A stretch of DNA of 64,000 nt from the NCBI GenBank assembly GCA_029964075.1, contig CM057145.1, positions 3,038,001 to 3,102,000 of the forward strand. Direction: 5' to 3'. The notes under the pieces are model-generated. The model worked only from the letters and a program-made list of their open reading frames with translations, was not told the DNA's origin and made no database searches. Made by a program: the position numbers and the translations under genes. Origin of the DNA: Patiria pectinifera. Its lineage: Eukaryota > Echinodermata > Asteroidea > Valvatida > Asterinidae. Below are positions 60,725 through 64,000 of the stretch, piece after piece (within the stretch, counting starts at the first letter, position 1; every line of letters begins with the position of its first letter).

Positions 60725-61260
60725 GATTCCGTAGCTGAAGGAGCTCCACGTGAGCCAGTGCTGATGTGCTTCGATGCTCATCCTCCTCTGACGCCCTTCT
60801 CTTGTACAAACATCAAGGCGCTTGACAAACGAAGGCCCTCCTGGAACACTCACTGTAAAAGTGTTCCTGTAGCCGCTCCTTTGTGCTGAAGGAGCTCGAT
60901 GCTCATCCTCCTGTGACGCCCTTCCCTTGAAGAAACATCCAGGCACTTGACAAACGAAGGCTCTCCTGGAACACTCACTGTGACAGTGTTCCTGTAACCG
61001 CTCCCTTGTGCTGAAGGAGCTCCATGCTCATCCTCCTCTGACACCCTTCCCTTGAAGAAACATCCAGGCACTTGACAAACGAAGGCCCTCCTGGAACACT
61101 CACTGTAACAGTGTTCCTGTAACCGCTCCCTTGTGCTGAAGGAGCTCGATGCTCATCCTCCTGTGACGCCCTTCCCTTGAAGAAACATCCAGGCACTTGA
61201 CAAACGAAAGCCCTCCTGGAACACTCACTGTGACAGTGTTCCTGTAAACGATCCCTTGTG
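60725..61260 (-). repeat. ~125 bp repeats encoding TRAF-type zinc-finger pieces, block 1
   Basis: Four units 125 bp apart. Each minus-strand unit reads ERLQEHCHSECSRRAFVCQV then PGCFFKG, with C-x6-C, C-x4-C and x11-H spacing as in TRAF-type zinc fingers. A unit length of 125 is one short of a multiple of three, so the frame shifts at each unit and no continuous finger array is encoded. GTGAGT and CCTTCAG inside each unit could be splice sites. Confidence 0.7.
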
Positions 61261-61301
61261 CAGACAAATGGAATAAATAGCATAAAAAGTGGGGTTTTTT
61301 T

Positions 61302-62165
61302 CACAGTAATGCAGTGAGGATGTAATTGTTTTTGTCTGTTGGTACAATTTTGAACGAATGCAAAGAGTGGATATGTAAAAGTTCAATACTGCACTGTTTT
61401 GCTCCAGAAATGATGTTCGGCCGTACTGCAAATTTAGTAAAGCAAACTTTGTTTTTGTGATAGGCCTATTCATTTTCATTGGTCCAAAATAAAACAATCA
61501 AATTCGCGTTCAATAATAAATGATTTTAAGGTAACACCTTGAGGTAATATAGAAGTCGTTTATAATTGACAAGTACTGGGCGTGTGTTAGCCGTTCTTTG
61601 TCTCTTCGGTACGGGTAGGTTTCCTCGTACCGCGACAATTTGTGCCGCATACTGTCGCTTTTTAGGTCATCAAGCGTCTCCGGCGCTTCGGAAAAAGTTA
61701 CTTTTCTCGATGGTGATGGTACAGCTACCTTGGGCCGTTTGGGGGTAAAAAATGGATGGAATGAAGGGGAACTTAACTCTGACAGATCGCTTCCCTCGCT
61801 ATCGCTTTCAGACTGCAAATCTTTGTGTGCAGGCCGCTTTACGGGCTACTGGCTCGATCGTCAAGTTCGTCGTCTGACTCTTCGACGACAGGCACCGATT
61901 CCTTGACTGAAGGTTTGGTATCCTCCAAATCGGTTTCAGGGACAGATAGGCCTACTTCACTATTAGTATTACTGTGAGGAATGGAACACATTTCCTCTCG
62001 AACCGCTGAGCGGATCTCTTTCACCAGCAGATCGCCTACTCTACACAAACCCCTACAAAGTTCTTGTCTAACTGAATCCTGCATGATAAATTTCGGGAAA
62101 AAATAATATGTGCTCCTCCGGCTACTAACACCTCGCTTATATAAGCAAGATGCGCATGGACGGCG
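61302..62165 (-). pseudogene. Acidic Ser-rich ORF, copy 1, frameshifted
   Basis: TATATAAG at ~62,137 is followed by ATG at 62,084 and MQDSVRQELCRGLCRVGDLL, later VPVVEESDDELDDRASSP. One G is missing near 61,845 (TACGGGC against TACGGGGC in copy 2), breaking the frame. The downstream part (61,818-61,510) reads QSESDSEGSDLSELSSPSFH, KRPKVAVPSPSRKVTFSEAP and LTHAQYLSIINDFY. Unknown family; not recognised. Confidence 0.6.
62132..62145 (-). promoter_or_regulatory. TATA box of acidic ORF copy 1
   Basis: GCTTATATAAGC, ~50-60 bp upstream of the ATG at 62,084, a normal distance for a start site with a short leader. Confidence 0.45.
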
Positions 62166-62600
62166 CATGCCCACTACTCCTGGAACACTCACTGTGACAG
62201 TGTTCCTGTAACTGCTCCCTTGGGCTGAAGGAGCTCGATGCTCATCCTTCTCTGACGCCCTTCCCTTGTAGAAACATCCAGGCACTTGACAAACGAAGGC
62301 CCTCCAACAACACTCACTGTAACAGTGTTCCTGTAGCCGCTCCTTTGTGCTGAAGGAGCTCGATGCTCATCCTCCTGTGACGCCCTTCCCTTGAAGAAAC
62401 ATCCAGGCGCTTGACAAACGAAGGCTCTCCTGGAACACTCAATGTAACAGTGTTCCTGTAGCTGCTCCTTTGTGCTGAAGGAGCTCGATGCTCATCCTCC
62501 TCTGACGCCCTTCCCTTGAAGAAACATCCAGGCGCTTGACAAACGAAGGCCCTCCTGGAACACTCACTGTGACAGTGTTCCTGTAAACAATCCCTTGTGC
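62166..62600 (-). repeat. TRAF-type finger 125 bp repeats, block 2
   Basis: Three and a half units of the same sequence as block 1, again 125 bp apart (GCTGAAGGAGCTCGATGCTC at 62,225, 62,350 and 62,475). Confidence 0.7.
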
Positions 62601-62641
62601 AAACAAATTGAATAAATAGCATAAAAAGTGTTTTTTTTTTT

Positions 62642-63255
62642 CACAGTTATGCAATGAGGATGTAATTGTTTTTGCCTGTTAGTACAATTTTGAACGAATG
62701 CAAAGAGTGGATATGTAAATGTTCAATACTGCACTGTTTTGCTCCAGAAATGATGTTCGGCCGTACTGCAAATTTAGTCAAGCAAACTTTGTTTTTGTGA
62801 TAGGCCTATTCATTTTCATTGGTCCAAAATGAAACAATCAAATTCGCGTTCAATAATAAATAATTTTAAGGTAACACCTTGAGGTAATATACAATGTAGA
62901 AGTCGTTTACAATTGACAAGTACTGGGCGTGTGTTAGCCGTTCTTCGTCTCTTCGGTACGGGTAGGTTTCCTTGTACCGCGACAATTTGTGCCGCATACT
63001 GTCGCTTTTTAGGTCATCAAGCGTCTCCGGCGCTTCGGAAAAAGTTACTTTTCTCGACGGTGATGGTACAGCTACCTTGGGCCGTTTGGGGGTAAAAAAT
63101 GGATGGAATGAAGGGGAACTTAACTCTGACAGATCGCTTCCCTCGCTATCGCTTTCAGACTGCAAATCTTTGTGTGCAGGCCGCTTTACGGGGCTACTGG
63201 CTCGGTCGTCAAGTTCGTCGTAGGACTCCTCGACGACAGGCACCAATTCCAACAT
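62642..63255 (-). CDS. Acidic Ser-rich ORF, copy 2, frame intact but 5' truncated
   Basis: Duplicate of copy 1 at an offset of 1,340 bp. The minus frame 63,255-62,866 is open: LVPVVEESYDELDDRASSPV, then KRPAHKDLQSESDSEGSDL through LTHAQYLSIVNDFY. The N-terminal part and TATA box of copy 1 are missing; the sequence jumps to the 59.43 kb domain copy at 63,256. Confidence 0.5.
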
Positions 63256-63343
63256 GGTAGTTGAATCTGCAGTCTCCCCTTTTGAACTCTAAGGCATATT
63301 TCTTGGGCCAGAGACAACTTAGTGGTTTCTTGATAACAAAAAA
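63256..63343 (-). repeat. Copy of the 59.43 kb domain exon
   Basis: Nearly identical to 59,433-59,522 (CTCTGGCCCAAGAAATATGC, AAAAGGGGAGACTGCAG). It joins copy 2 of the acidic ORF on one side and a TRAF-type finger fragment on the other, so it marks a recombination or deletion junction. Confidence 0.75.
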
Positions 63344-63870
63344 ACATCCGTACATCTGGCGTTTGTGCAACGGACCTCTGCTTCTTGGCACTCAGCAACA
63401 TGCTTTTGTTTGCTAATTCTCAACCTTATACCTTTTCATTTGTTGGCCAAAACTACACACACTGTCAACCATGGTGACAGGACCTCTGTATCGCGATGCC
63501 CGGGAAGCCTTCGGCATTTTATTTTAACGCCGCAAGCACAAACTTCGGTTCCTGCGTAATATGTTTCTATATATGCAACCAGACTCTTTCTCTTGGAGAC
63601 CTCCGTACATCTGGTATTTGTGCAAAGGACCTCTGCTTCTTGGCACTCCGCAACATGCTTTCAGTGAAAGGCATCCAGATGCTCGGGAAGCCTTTGGCAT
63701 TTGATTGTAACGCCGCAAGCACAAACTTCGGTTACAGCACAACATGTTTCCATATGTGCAACCAGACTCTTTCTCTTGAAGAACTCTGTACATCCGGCGT
63801 TTGTGCAGAGGACCTCTGCTTCTTGGCACTCAGCAATGTAATTTGTGTAAAAGGCATCCAGTGTTCCTAA
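63344..63870 (-). pseudogene. TRAF-type zinc-finger repeats
   Basis: The minus strand reads IAECQEAEVLCTNAGCTEFF, KRKSLVAHMETCCAVTEVC, then CACGVTIKCQRLPEHLDAFH: C-x6-C, C-x4-C, x11-H and H-x3-C, the TRAF-type finger spacing. A TGA follows DAFH, then a second ~183 bp unit (HVAECQEAEVLCTNTRCTEV) and a third cut short at 63,344. The stop argues for a broken gene or an exon end. The gene probably continues beyond 63,870, but I see no upstream exon before 64,000. Confidence 0.6.
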
Positions 63871-64000
63871 TAGAAAAAAGAGCCGAGTTTCAAATGTACA
63901 AAGTAATATAGATAGACTTAGAAAGTAAACATGTAGGGGAACTGTGTGTTTTTGTTTTCAAGACAATGTCTAGAGAATGTCTTCCAAACTGTACATGAGA
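63871..64000. other. Window end, nothing recognised
   Basis: AT-rich sequence without an open frame or repeat match. Confidence 0.4.

Overview
This is animal nuclear DNA. Coding is split by GT-AG introns, most of the window is non-coding, and it is dense in short inverted-repeat transposons (MITEs), tRNA-derived SINEs and minisatellites. Gene content, repeated GTACATGTAC-type tracts and a Penelope-like element relic suggest a marine invertebrate, probably a non-vertebrate deuterostome such as a lancelet, hemichordate or echinoderm. The species is inferred, not shown.

Layout. 1-4,400 has no gene I can support; it holds MITEs and a ~900 bp near-perfect palindrome. 4,430-6,325 (minus) is a complete two-exon heparan sulfate 3-O-sulfotransferase-like gene encoding a Golgi type II membrane enzyme of 357 residues. 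6,326-9,144 is an AT-rich divergent intergenic region. 9,178-58,513 (plus) is one large gene, the TBC1D2 (Armus)-type Rab GTPase-activating protein. I rebuilt it as 31 coding exons with fully consistent phases, 1,103 codons plus stop: N-terminal low-complexity region, PH domain, coiled coils, TBC domain with both catalytic fingers. A poly(A) signal lies at 59,097. 59,400-63,900 (minus) is a mosaic of repeated, partly broken fragments: TRAF-type zinc-finger repeats, two copies of an acidic serine-rich ORF, and a small N-terminal domain typical of transposon-like invertebrate proteins.

The TBC1D2 introns are the most interesting part. Intron 11 holds an ~11 kb minisatellite of about 260 units of ~42 bp. 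Its edges show that it expanded inside a MITE whose ends read TTAACCCTAAC-like, and that this MITE sits inside a SINE whose two halves lie at 20.38-20.43 kb and 31.70-32.11 kb. Other copies of the same MITE in the window carry only a few degenerate copies of the motif. Introns 19 and 26 carry two related 11-bp and 10-bp minisatellites. Several TTAA-flanked MITE families have several copies each, often within 15-50 bp of an exon edge, and one family forms an inverted pair around exon 16. Intron 13 holds a nested element with five TGACGTCA palindromes. Intron 30 holds a Penelope-like relic with a hammerhead-like hairpin and an antisense P-loop NTPase relic.

The two protein genes have no obvious joint pathway: one modifies heparan sulfate in the Golgi, the other is expected to inactivate Rab7-type GTPases on endosomes. 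Most repeat calls rest on copies seen inside this window and on family knowledge; no database was searched.
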